Position numbers and translations under genes: made by a program
Source: Beijerinckia indica subsp. indica ATCC 9039
GTDB lineage: Bacteria; Pseudomonadota; Alphaproteobacteria; Rhizobiales; Beijerinckiaceae
Length of the DNA stretch: 64,000 nt
Assembly: GCF_000019845.1 (NCBI RefSeq)
Contig: NC_010581.1
Coordinates: 1,493,501-1,557,500 of the forward strand
Direction: 5' to 3'
Notes under the pieces: model-generated
Told to the model about the DNA's origin: nothing
What the model saw: only the letters and a program-made list of their open reading frames with translations
Database searches by the model: none
Part shown: positions 17,963 through 25,705 of the stretch, piece after piece
How the letters are laid out: each line of letters opens with the position of its first letter
Position numbering within the stretch: the stretch's first letter is position 1

Positions 17963-18571
17963 TCATTCATTCCCTTTGGCTGGGTCGACGGGTGCTGGTT
18001 TCCAGCGCCGCAGCGGGGTCTCCCGCTCATAATCCTCTGGGCTTGGCGAGGTCATTAATTCAACGATTGAACCCCAAGGTGTGCGGCCATAGCGCCAGCC
18101 GTTGCCGGGGCCTTTTTCCAGCCCCAGCATCTCATTGGGGCCTTCGAGCAAGGTTCCACCCGCCGCCTGAAAACGTTCACTCGCATAGGCGAGATCATCC
18201 ACATAGACAGCGAAATGCTGCAGTCCGAAATCACTCGGCCGCGCTGGTTTATGCTGGTCGGAGCCATGCATTTCGAAAAGCTCGATGCCGGGCCCATTGC
18301 CCAATTGCAGCATGCGCATGGTCACGAGCTTGGTACCGGAGGAAATGCCCAGCATGGCTTCCGCGTTAGGGCCGGTCTGCGGCGGCTCGCTGCGCTTGAT
18401 ATTGTCATACATGGGCTTGGCGTCGAAAGCCCGTTCCAGAAAGTGGGAGGCTTCATCGAGATTGGGAACGGCGATGCCGATATGGTCCATGCCTCGGACA
18501 GGTGGCTGCGTACTGACATCCTGTTTCCCTTCATTTGAAATGGCAAGGCTGGCCGATTGTCGGCGTGACAT
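17963..18571 (-). CDS. Glyoxalase/VOC-fold protein
   Basis: A 202-residue protein with two linked beta-alpha-beta-beta-beta modules: MDHIGIAVPNLDEASHFLERAFDAKP and FGLQHFAVYVDDLAYASERFQAAGGTLL. It ends in YGRTPWGSIVELMTSP. His in DHIGIAV, His in LQHFAVYV and Glu in SIVELM are likely metal ligands, so it is a vicinal-oxygen-chelate enzyme such as a lyase, dioxygenase or isomerase. The substrate is not readable. The gene starts 41 bases inside the end of the secreted cupin gene, suggesting co-transcription. The first 27 residues precede the fold and may reflect a start placed too far upstream. Confidence 0.8.
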   Translation of the reverse strand: MSRRQSASLAISNEGKQDVSTQPPVRGMDHIGIAVPNLDEASHFLERAFDAKPMYDNIKRSEPPQTGPNAEAMLGISSGTKLVTMRMLQLGNGPGIELFEMHGSDQHKPARPSDFGLQHFAVYVDDLAYASERFQAAGGTLLEGPNEMLGLEKGPGNGWRYGRTPWGSIVELMTSPSPEDYERETPLRRWKPAPVDPAKGNE

Positions 18572-19058
18572 CGAGCTGAATCACCATCAGAGTGACTGAC
18601 TCCTCGGATACATTGCCGGCAAGATGACCTTGTTTACCGGTCGAATTTTGATCCTCGCCAAGGGAAATATCACCTGGCCCGAGTTCGACCCGCGTGCCAT
18701 CCATGGCTTGTACGAACCATGTGCCGCGCAAGGGAATAATCCATTGGACCTTCGGATCTTCGTGCCAAGTGCCGTTCCAACCCGCGGGCTGCACGGTGGT
18801 CAACACTTGTGCTGTACCAATGGGCTGACGATCCTGCCATTGGGGGCCTGCCGGCGGCGACATGCTCTTCAGGGTGAATTCGGTTAAGGGGCAGCGTGTC
18901 ATATGTGTTACGCCCGTGGCGTCGGTCCAATTATGCCAATAGTGAAAAACCGGTCTCTCCAGTTCCTCTGCTGCCAGAAGCGGTAGAGGTGGAAGAAGGG
19001 AAAGGAGAATGACAATGCAGTGGCGCAATCTTTGTCCTTGAGATCTCGTGCCGATCAA
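18531..19058 (-). CDS. Secreted cupin-fold protein
   Basis: A 175-residue protein with an N-terminal signal peptide (CIVILLSLLPPLPLLAA) followed by a single cupin barrel. The barrel shows NGTWHEDPKVQWIIPLRGTWFVQAMDGTRVELGPGDISLGEDQNSTGKQGH. Two His and a Glu/Gln in this region could hold a metal. A TTG start at 19058 is preceded by AGAGGTGA; a second TTG ten codons later has AAGGA and gives a tidier signal peptide. It overlaps the downstream VOC gene by 41 bases, so the two may act on related small molecules, one outside and one inside the cytoplasm. That link is inference. Confidence 0.72.
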   Translation of the reverse strand: MIGTRSQGQRLRHCIVILLSLLPPLPLLAAEELERPVFHYWHNWTDATGVTHMTRCPLTEFTLKSMSPPAGPQWQDRQPIGTAQVLTTVQPAGWNGTWHEDPKVQWIIPLRGTWFVQAMDGTRVELGPGDISLGEDQNSTGKQGHLAGNVSEESVTLMVIQLDVTPTIGQPCHFK

Positions 19059-19497
19059 GGATCACCTCTTTGCTTGATAGCGAAAATACGAAGGTGCCCC
19101 CCCGCGGTCATCTTTATGACCGTTGGTATGAAATATGATGCATGCGGATTGAACGATTCCCACGCCAAGCATCATCGCGACGATCTGGCGGCGTCATTGT
19201 AGGCGCGACAATCTGTCGCTGCGATCTCTGAAACGACGCCATCATAACGTCACGTCAGGCTGTTGGTTGCGACGGAATGCCATCTCGAACATGCGATCAA
19301 GTGAATATGATCACACCTTGATTTCATGGGTTTATGAACGAGGGGCATGGACAAATTTTAATTCTTTTTCGCCCCTTGGTGGAATGCCCATTCGGAGCAT
19401 TCCCGATTAGCATGAGGGAAATGGCTATCGGACTTCCTTTCACGCACCGTGTTGCGTGGACCGGTGGTCGCTTCCCTTTTGACGAGAGCATGGGAAC
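19059..19497. other. Intergenic region before the cytochrome b561 gene
   Basis: About 440 bases between divergent genes. Short open frames exist but none has coding features. No clear promoter could be fixed. Confidence 0.45.
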
Positions 19498-20124
19498 ATG
19501 ACGAACAATTCCTTACCGGCGGGTTTCGCCGCGGCCGAAGGCCAAGGCAGTCAGAAGCAAAAGGAGACCGCACGGTTTCCCATTTATGACAGTTTCACGA
19601 TCTTCCTGCATTGGGCGACCGTGCTGCTGGTCGTCATCCTCTACGCGCTCGCACAAATCTGGGGTCTTTTGGAGAAGGGCACGCCGCCGCGGCATGCTTT
19701 GCAGTCCCTGCATGTATCCTTGGGGATCGTGCTGACAGTGGTCATCGTGGCCCGGCTTCTCTGGCGCGGTGGGCCTGGCCGCAAATTGCCGGAAGCCATT
19801 CCTGGATTTTTAGGATTTGCCGCGAAGGCGGTGCATTATCTCCTTTATGCGATGCTCGTTGCTCAGACCGTACTCGGCTGGCTGTTTCGCTGGGCACAGG
19901 GTGAGATCCTTGGCTTTTTCGGCCTGTTTACCATTCCCTCGCCCTTCGTTTTCACGGTTGCGCAGCGCCAGACTTTTGGGTCCCTGCATGATTTGCTGGG
20001 GACTTTAATCATCATCGTGGCGGCGGGACATGCTGGTGCAGCCCTGTTTCATCATTATGTATGTCATGATGGTGTCCTGGTGCGCATGCTTCCAGGGCTG
20101 CAAAAGCGTTTGACAAGGTCATAA
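19498..20124 (+). CDS. Cytochrome b561 family protein
   Basis: A 208-residue membrane protein with four predicted helices. The His residues expected for two haem b groups are in FTIFLHWATVL, LQSLHVSLG, KAVHYLLYAML and FGSLHDLLGTL. Bacterial b561 proteins of this type pass electrons across the inner membrane, for example from ubiquinol to superoxide or periplasmic partners. The start is the ATG at 19498. The next gene, an EI24-like protein, begins 22 bases downstream on the same strand, so they are probably co-transcribed. Confidence 0.88.
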   Translation: MTNNSLPAGFAAAEGQGSQKQKETARFPIYDSFTIFLHWATVLLVVILYALAQIWGLLEKGTPPRHALQSLHVSLGIVLTVVIVARLLWRGGPGRKLPEAIPGFLGFAAKAVHYLLYAMLVAQTVLGWLFRWAQGEILGFFGLFTIPSPFVFTVAQRQTFGSLHDLLGTLIIIVAAGHAGAALFHHYVCHDGVLVRMLPGLQKRLTRS

Positions 20125-20146
20125 AATACGAACGGGCCGCTCATCG

Positions 20147-20842
20147 ATGATGCTGGATGCCGCGATCGCCGCAATCAATGAAATGTTCAGCAAGCCTTTC
20201 CGGGCGGTCTTCTACAAGACGCTGGGCTTGACGATCGCTCTGCTTGCGGTGGCCGGTTTTGGGCTCGACCGTCTCGTTCTATCGCGAGTCATCGTCATCC
20301 TGCCTTCCGCCTGGATGCAGACAATCTTTGTCTGGCTCAGCGGCCTGGGGCTGATGGTCGGCCTGGTTTTCCTGGTTCCAGCCGTATCCTTTATCGTCGC
20401 GAGCTTCTTCTTCGATGAATTAGCAGCCGTCGTTGAACGCGATATTGCGCCGCCCGGAGCGCTCGGGCGGCCCTTGCCCTATGGCGAGGCGATGTGGCTC
20501 GGCTTGCGATTCGCCGGCTTGTCTTTGCTCGTGAATATAGGAGCCTTGCTGCTGCTCCTGGTTCCAGGTGTCAATGCCGTGGTCTTCATCGGCGCCAATG
20601 CCTATCTTTTGGGCCGAGGCTATTTCGAACTGGCGGCAACCCGCTATCTGCCGCTTTCCGAAGTGCATCTTTTGCGACGGGCCGAGGCGCCGCGCTTGTT
20701 CGTAGCCGGTCTGCTCATGGCTCTGCTGCTCGGCGTGCCGATTCTCAACCTGCTCGGTCCGCTGTTCTGCACGGCTTTCATGGTCCGCATTACCTCGGCC
20801 ATTCTGGTGAAGCGCGTCTTTCCTTTTTCACAGCCGTTCTGA
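20147..20842 (+). CDS. EI24/CysZ-type membrane protein
   Basis: A 231-residue integral membrane protein. The N-terminus MMLDAAIAAINEMFSKPFR, several hydrophobic helices, and the PGVNAVVFIGANAYLLGRGYFELAATRYLP segment are typical of the EI24 domain (DUF540) family, which includes the sulfate transporter CysZ. Most alphaproteobacterial members are not linked to cysteine synthesis, and no sulfate gene is nearby, so transport of sulfate is not claimed. A strong palindrome follows the stop and probably ends the b561-EI24 transcript. Confidence 0.8.
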   Translation: MMLDAAIAAINEMFSKPFRAVFYKTLGLTIALLAVAGFGLDRLVLSRVIVILPSAWMQTIFVWLSGLGLMVGLVFLVPAVSFIVASFFFDELAAVVERDIAPPGALGRPLPYGEAMWLGLRFAGLSLLVNIGALLLLLVPGVNAVVFIGANAYLLGRGYFELAATRYLPLSEVHLLRRAEAPRLFVAGLLMALLLGVPILNLLGPLFCTAFMVRITSAILVKRVFPFSQPF

Positions 20843-20860
20843 GATAGGCTTCAAAGAACC

Positions 20861-20893
20861 AAAGCCCAAAGTGGTTTGAGCACTTTGGGCTTT
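20861..20893. repeat. Dispersed palindrome, copy 3 (module A type)
   Basis: A perfect 13-base stem, AAAGCCCAAAGTG at 20861-20873 with its complement at 20881-20893, and a seven-base loop. The AAAGTGG core relates it to copies 1 and 2. It sits 19 bases after the EI24-like gene and before the convergent NDUFA9-like gene, so it may serve as a terminator. Confidence 0.65.
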
Positions 20894-20934
20894 GATGCAG
20901 TGTCAAAAGGCGGACAAGGGCGCAGGGGGTGTCT

Positions 20935-21945
20935 TCAAGCCATGCGCGACTGGTCGGTGAATTGGCCGGCTTTGCGGAAGCGATAGAGATAGGGCGGGGC
21001 CAAGGTTTCAAAGGATTCCGGCACGATGCCGAAAGCTGCCAGGCTGCGGCCCTCGTTTTTGGCCAGTTCGGAAACGACATTGTCATAGCGCAGCAATTCG
21101 ACCTGATCGCGCGTCAGGGAAAAAACGGAGGGGAACAGGCCGAATGACAGGGATTCGGCGAGCTCCGTGCCAAGGGCCAGCAGCTTGGCAATGGGGAAGG
21201 GCAGGGGGACTAGCAACCGCTGACGCTCGGTCGTGGCAAGAATGAATTCGAGAATTTGCCGCAAGGACCGAATCTCCGGGCCGCCTAGCTCGTAAGTCGT
21301 TCCAGCTTTGGCGGCGCCACCCAATGCGGCGGTCACGGCTTTGGCGACATCCCCGACGAAAACCGGCTGAAGTTTTGTCTTGCCGCCGCCGATCAAGGGA
21401 AGAGCCGGCGAGACGCGCGCCATGGCGGCAAAGCGGTTGAAGAAATTATCCTCGGGGCCAAAGACGATGGATGGCCGGAAGATGATGCCTTCGGGCAGGA
21501 TTTCATGGATGGCTGCCTCTCCCTGGGCCTTGGTCCTGGCATAGACCGAGGAGGAATTAGGATTGGCGCCGATAGCTGAAATATGAACGAAATTATGGAT
21601 CCCGGCTTCACGGGTGGCCGTGGCCAGTGCCCGGGCCCCTTCGGCCTGGATCGAGGAAAATTGCTGCTTGCCGATGGGATTCATGATGCCCACGAGATTG
21701 ACGACGGCGTCGGCATTGCGCAGGGCCAGGGCGAGTGATTGAGGATAGCGCAGATTGGCCTGAACAGCATGAATCTGTCCCACTTGGCCAGCAGGCTGCA
21801 AATGAAAGGCGAGATCGGGGCGCCGTGCGGCGACTCGCACTCTCCAGCCATCACGGGCCAGGGCGCGCACCACATGCCGCCCGATAAAGCCGGAACCGCC
21901 GAAAACCGTGACCAATCGGCCCGTCTTGACCAATGCGTTCGTCAT
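20935..21945 (-). CDS. NDUFA9-like NAD(P)-binding protein (atypical SDR)
   Basis: A 336-residue protein with the Rossmann motif GGSGFIGRHVVRAL at residues 16-29, ADAVVNLVGIM, VHISAIGANPNSSSVYARTKAQGE and RPSIVFGPEDNFFNRFAAMA. This pattern matches the complex I NDUFA9 subunit family found in alphaproteobacteria. The eukaryotic relative is an accessory subunit of NADH:ubiquinone oxidoreductase that binds NADPH without catalysis. No nuo genes are in the window. It is transcribed away from tRNA-Leu. Confidence 0.85.
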   Translation of the reverse strand: MTNALVKTGRLVTVFGGSGFIGRHVVRALARDGWRVRVAARRPDLAFHLQPAGQVGQIHAVQANLRYPQSLALALRNADAVVNLVGIMNPIGKQQFSSIQAEGARALATATREAGIHNFVHISAIGANPNSSSVYARTKAQGEAAIHEILPEGIIFRPSIVFGPEDNFFNRFAAMARVSPALPLIGGGKTKLQPVFVGDVAKAVTAALGGAAKAGTTYELGGPEIRSLRQILEFILATTERQRLLVPLPFPIAKLLALGTELAESLSFGLFPSVFSLTRDQVELLRYDNVVSELAKNEGRSLAAFGIVPESFETLAPPYLYRFRKAGQFTDQSRMA

Positions 21946-22185
21946 CCCCGTGCCTCCGGAAGAATTTTACCGCGTGCTGTTCTACAATATTGGATTTGAA
22001 AGCGGGAGCCCTGTTGAAAGATCTCCGCTCCTCTTGAAAAAGCAATCGTGATCGCCCCATGATGCCTTTTCGGATCGACCGTCCTCTAAGCCGAGGCTGG
22101 ACCTTTTGTATAGTGTCCTTAAGGGAGGAGGAGACGAGGGGCGAGAAGAAACGCTTCTTTTCGCGTTTCCGCTCCGGCTTCCACA

Positions 22186-22215
22186 TTGACAAGTGAGGCC
22201 TGCTCCCCGTATCAG
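22186..22215 (+). promoter_or_regulatory. Promoter of tRNA-Leu
   Basis: TTGACA at 22186-22191 and TATCAG at 22210-22215, spaced by 18 bases. Transcription would begin about 15 bases before the tRNA. Confidence 0.55.
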
Positions 22216-22237
22216 ACATCACGGCCTTGATGGGCTG

Positions 22238-22322
22238 GCCCTGGTGGCGGAATTGGTAGACGCGCTGGTTTCAGGTACCAGTGGGTAACACCGTGGAGGT
22301 TCGAGTCCTCTCCAGGGCACCA
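22238..22322 (+). tRNA. tRNA-Leu (anticodon CAG)
   Basis: An 85-base tRNA with a seven-base acceptor stem (GCCCTGG with CCAGGGC), the long variable arm of class II tRNAs and an encoded CCA. The anticodon loop TTCAGGT at 22270-22276 has anticodon CAG at 22272-22274 between CTGGT and ACCAG. The TTCGAGT T-loop is normal. Confidence 0.97.
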
Positions 22323-22963
22323 AATTGACGTTTCAGATTCTCCAGAAACGTCTTTAACCCAACCGAAAATCAAACAATTCATCGGATTGAGCGTTCCCTA
22401 TCGGCGAGGGACGTTTTGTTGCGTCCGGGGAAATTGGGTTGCGGTACCCGAAGAGCGCCCAGTTTGAACTGTCTCCTCCGGCCCCCGTGCATAGTTCGAC
22501 GCCTGCAATCGTGATGTAGGTGTTCTGAACGCTCTTCAATCCGCGCCGCTTCCGCGCTTTGCACATTAGGCGTTGCGGTTTGCTAGGCGGCCGCAAAAAT
22601 TTGCCAATCTGGGATATCGGGCGCCGTTCGCGGAGCGCGCAATGATTTCATAGGTCCCCTGTCAGGAAAGACGTGCAAGTCCATGGCGGCCAAGCTGCCG
22701 GGACCATCAAACGACGTGTCTCTGGCGGCAGCGATTCGAGCTGGATGGCTCTGCTCGAATATGGATTTCGAAACGGCTGTTTACCGGGCCTTGGTCCAAG
22801 TCAAGGCCACACGACATACTGATCCACCGCAAGATTAGTCCCAACAGTGTAGTGCAAAACGCGGAAGCGGCGCCTATTTGCGGGCCATGAGCCCAGCAGG
22901 TTGACAGCATCAAAGGCCGCCTTTGGGCCGGGAAGGGAAAAAGCTCGTACAAAGGCACAGGAT
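22323..22963. other. Gene-poor region between tRNA-Leu and tRNA-Val
   Basis: No open frame here has recognisable motifs. A TTGACA at 22901-22906 lacks a matching -10 box. No copy of the tRNA-Leu 3' end that would mark an integration site was found. Confidence 0.5.
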
Positions 22964-23035
22964 GGGTGCGTAGCTCAGCGGGAGAGCACTCCCTTCACAC
23001 GGGAGGGGTCATAGGTTCAATCCCTGTGGCGCCCA
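22964..23035 (+). tRNA. tRNA-Val (anticodon CAC), imperfect
   Basis: The cloverleaf is recognisable: D-arm GCTC/GAGC, anticodon stem CTCCC/GGGAG with loop TTCACAC (anticodon CAC at 22996-22998), and T-arm ATAGG/CCTGT with loop TTCAATC. However, the acceptor has a G-G mismatch at pair 7-66 and a T-G wobble at pair 4-69, and no CCA is encoded, whereas the other three tRNAs here encode it. It could be a poorly functional or decaying copy. A variable arm of normal length is present. Confidence 0.75.
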
Positions 23036-23700
23036 CGTTGATTCTCCTACAGCTATCATCGCGATGCAATGTCACTTGTCCCTATGTGCTATCAGATTAA
23101 CACATGAGAACTTTCGCGTGGTCTGCGTGGCGACAAAGCTGTGGGTCATCTAAACAATCGTATGAGAGTATCCAGATCGTTCCACACAAAAGCAGCTTCC
23201 TCGACCATTGTCTGGCCAAGAGTTATCTGTCTTGTCGATATCTTGTGTCCATGAAGCCGTTGATAAAAGCGGTGATAAGGATTGATGACAAGCGCCCAGA
23301 CCATCATCGCAGATAGACCTGATCATAGAAATTGGTCTGCTGAAGGGCAAAAGAGCTTTTGCCCTATGCCTTGACCTTACAGTGACGGCCATCCCCAGTT
23401 TGTCTCTATCGTTGGATAGGTCTCTTTCAACAGACCGTGGGTGCAGGGCATCCTGATGAGAAGAGAGCGCTAGAGGCTCCAAGCGCGGCTGTGATGCGCA
23501 TTATCAGACGTTCTGTACCGCCGCCTTATAGCGTTGGAAAGGGCCGGTCGTTAACTGTATCGCACGGGTTAGGGACAGTGACTCTCGTTTGAGATCTCTG
23601 CCCCTATGGTCATTGATTTTTTAATTCCCCGAGACTGCGTTAGCGCTTGAACCCCTAAAACGCCAAGCTTTCCCGGGTGGGCTGGTTGAACAATTGCCCG
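23036..23700. other. Gene-poor region after tRNA-Val
   Basis: About 660 bases without a supported gene. Small overlapping open frames on both strands show no motifs. Possibly decayed coding DNA. Confidence 0.45.
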
Positions 23701-24090
23701 TTAACCTGCTTGGCCTCGAAAACGATGATTGAATGTCGACTCCTCGTGTTCGATTTTATCCCATTCGGCTGTAAACCCCTCCAAAGATTGATAGAACGGG
23801 TTGTCGCAATTAGGAAAGAATTGGCGCCGGGTCAGATCGACGATCCGCTTCCCCTCGATCTGAACGAGGAAATGCACCCATTGGTGCTGAGCCCCAAGGA
23901 CATGCCAACGTTCATCCGCATCAGGGGCTTCGGTCCGTAAGCCCTGGCAGCGTAGGACCTGCCCGACAGATCCTTGCGATCGGAGGGCATCGGCGAGCCG
24001 ATGGGAAATCCCACGGCAACGATTGTAGTAATTGTCGAGATTGTCGGCGCTTTCTTGAATAAGCATTTCGTCTTGAATAACGCTTGCCAT
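23701..24090 (-). CDS. Unknown protein with possible Cys-His-Asp triad
   Basis: A 129-residue soluble protein, counted from the ATG at 24090, which has AAGG upstream; a GTG lies two codons earlier. I do not recognise a named family. The middle reads NRCRGISHRLADALRSQG, then WVHFLVQIEGKRIVDLTRRQFFP. Cys25 at a helix start, His73 in a strand and Asp85 in the next strand follow the order of papain-like or transglutaminase-like enzymes. The VDLT-x-x-QF motif is also seen in such folds. This would make it a small cysteine hydrolase or a deamidase, but that is inference. It is isolated in gene-poor DNA. Confidence 0.6.
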   Translation of the reverse strand: MASVIQDEMLIQESADNLDNYYNRCRGISHRLADALRSQGSVGQVLRCQGLRTEAPDADERWHVLGAQHQWVHFLVQIEGKRIVDLTRRQFFPNCDNPFYQSLEGFTAEWDKIEHEESTFNHRFRGQAG

Positions 24091-24554
24091 GGGCACGCCT
24101 TATCGTGAGAGAGAAGGGCTGCCGAGACAGGACAAGACTAGGAAAAGCTGAGTGAGCCACTCCACCGATGACGGGCAGATCGCGCAACGGTTCTTGCTAT
24201 AGAAATAGGGAGCGCATGGAGTCCACTCCCTCTCCTTCGAACGCACGGCGTTTTTCTTGAGCACAGTCCATCCTCAGTTGATCCGGACGGCCGTTTCCGA
24301 AGGGATAGGAAAGTCGAAGCGAAAAGCAGGCCACTTACGCGGGCCGATGCCAAACTTTTAAAGGCTGGCCCTGTGAATTCCTATGTCTCTGATTTTTCTG
24401 TGAAGATCAGATGAACAGGCAGCTTTATGTTTGCTGAATGTCAGCCCCAAATTATTGAATAGGCCCGAGGCTCAGTGTTTGGTCAGGCTTTTGTGGGAGT
24501 CATTCGTTGAGCGATGGCAAACGTTCCCAATCGCTCAAACATTCGACCGGCGCG
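24091..24554. other. Intergenic region upstream of the unknown protein
   Basis: About 460 bases with no supported gene. It lies between the unknown gene and the downstream end of the HAD dehalogenase gene, so it probably contains the promoter of the unknown gene, though I could not fix one. Confidence 0.4.
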
Positions 24555-25277
24555 TTAGAGTTCGAGACATGCCGCCAGGGCATTGAAATCTTCGGCGATC
24601 ACATCCCAGTCTTGTTCAGGGGTCAGATCCGTGGTTTGACCTGGACCATGTTCTTTCACGCGGGCCACGAAAGCTGTTTGTAAACCGCAAGCCCTTGCCG
24701 CCGCGAGGTCATTATTATGCGCGGCAACCATGCAGACTTCCTGCGGTTTCAGCATAAGAATTTCCGCCGTGCGCAAATAGGCTTGCGGTTGTGGCTTATA
24801 GGCCTGTGCCACCTCGGCGCCGAGAATAGCGTCCCAAGGCAGGCCGGCGCGTTTGGCCATATCCACCATCAATCGGACATTGCCATTGGACAAGGGCGCG
24901 ATGATCAGTCCTTTCTTCAACCGGGAAAGCCCGCTGATGCTGTCGGGCCAGGGATCCAGACGATGCCATGCCAGATTGAGGTCATCCAGCTCAGAAACCG
25001 GAAGAGCGGCGGGATCGAAGCCAAAATGCGGCAAAACAGCCTCCAGATTTTCCCGATGGAGCCTATCGAGCGGGGTGAAAGGTCGCGTGCCGTCTCGCAC
25101 TTTGGCCATGGCAGGGACATAGAGCGCACGCCAAGCATCAGCGAAGGCAAGGGGATCGATATCCTGGCGTCCATGCCGGCTTAAAAAAGCGCCAGCCTCG
25201 CGGGCAACGCCGGAGCGCCAATCCACGACGGTGCCGAACACGTCGAAAAGCATGGCCTTGATCGTTTTCAAACTCAT
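24555..25277 (-). CDS. Haloacid dehalogenase, type II (HAD superfamily)
   Basis: A 240-residue HAD protein with the nucleophile motif MLFDVFGTVVDWR, then APLSNGNVRLMV (motif 2), a Lys in AQAYKPQPQAYLRTAEIL (motif 3) and MVAAHNNDLAAARACGLQTAFV (motif 4). The FDVFGTVVDW start and AAHNNDLAAA motif match L-2-haloacid dehalogenases, which release halide from 2-haloalkanoic acids. A physiological haloacid is not implied; many such genes are simply annotated by similarity. It is divergent from crcB. Confidence 0.85.
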   Translation of the reverse strand: MSLKTIKAMLFDVFGTVVDWRSGVAREAGAFLSRHGRQDIDPLAFADAWRALYVPAMAKVRDGTRPFTPLDRLHRENLEAVLPHFGFDPAALPVSELDDLNLAWHRLDPWPDSISGLSRLKKGLIIAPLSNGNVRLMVDMAKRAGLPWDAILGAEVAQAYKPQPQAYLRTAEILMLKPQEVCMVAAHNNDLAAARACGLQTAFVARVKEHGPGQTTDLTPEQDWDVIAEDFNALAACLEL

Positions 25278-25321
25278 CGCTTGCCTCTCGTTTTATGGGG
25301 CAGGGCAGACTATAAACCAGC

Positions 25322-25705
25322 ATGCGTGACTCTTTACTCGTCTTTTGCGGGGCCGGTCTTGGCGGGCTCTTGCGTCATGGCCTCAACCAGGTGAGCCTGC
25401 GCTTGGCCTTATTTGGCTTTCCCTGGATGACCTGCTTCATCAATATTAGCGGCTCGCTCGCCATGGGTCTGTTGGTCGGTTATCTCGCCGGCCATGGCGA
25501 TAGCCGTTTTCCACAATCCCTGCGCCTGTTTCTCGCGACCGGTGTGCTTGGCGGCTATACGACTTTCTCGACCTTTTCCTTGGAGAATGCTCTTTTGATC
25601 GAACGCGGCGCCGTTGGCCTGGCGGTTTTGTATAGTCTGGTCTCGGTTGGTTTGGGCCTCGGCGGGCTTTTTCTTGGCCTTACCCTGACGCGGAGCCTGT
25701 CGTGA
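25322..25705 (+). CDS. crcB: Fluoride exporter CrcB (Fluc)
   Basis: A 127-residue protein with four membrane helices and the Fluc signature: conserved Asn41 in CFINISGSLAMGLL and GGYTTFSTFS at residues 77-86. Fluc channels expel fluoride as dual-topology dimers. No fluoride riboswitch is apparent in the 44 bases upstream. The stop overlaps the start of the pseudouridine synthase gene by four bases, an arrangement common in alphaproteobacteria. Confidence 0.93.
   Translation: MRDSLLVFCGAGLGGLLRHGLNQVSLRLALFGFPWMTCFINISGSLAMGLLVGYLAGHGDSRFPQSLRLFLATGVLGGYTTFSTFSLENALLIERGAVGLAVLYSLVSVGLGLGGLFLGLTLTRSLS

Noticed and set aside
22298..22322. Integration site at the tRNA-Leu 3' end
   Set aside because: No second copy of the 3' end and no integrase gene exist in the window, so an attachment site cannot be supported.
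22707..22958. Minus-strand frame of 83 codons with a hydrophobic middle
   Set aside because: The hydrophobic stretch could suggest a membrane protein fragment, but no family or ribosome site was seen.
25278..25321. Fluoride riboswitch before crcB
   Set aside because: Only 44 bases separate the divergent genes and no pseudoknot-like pattern is visible.
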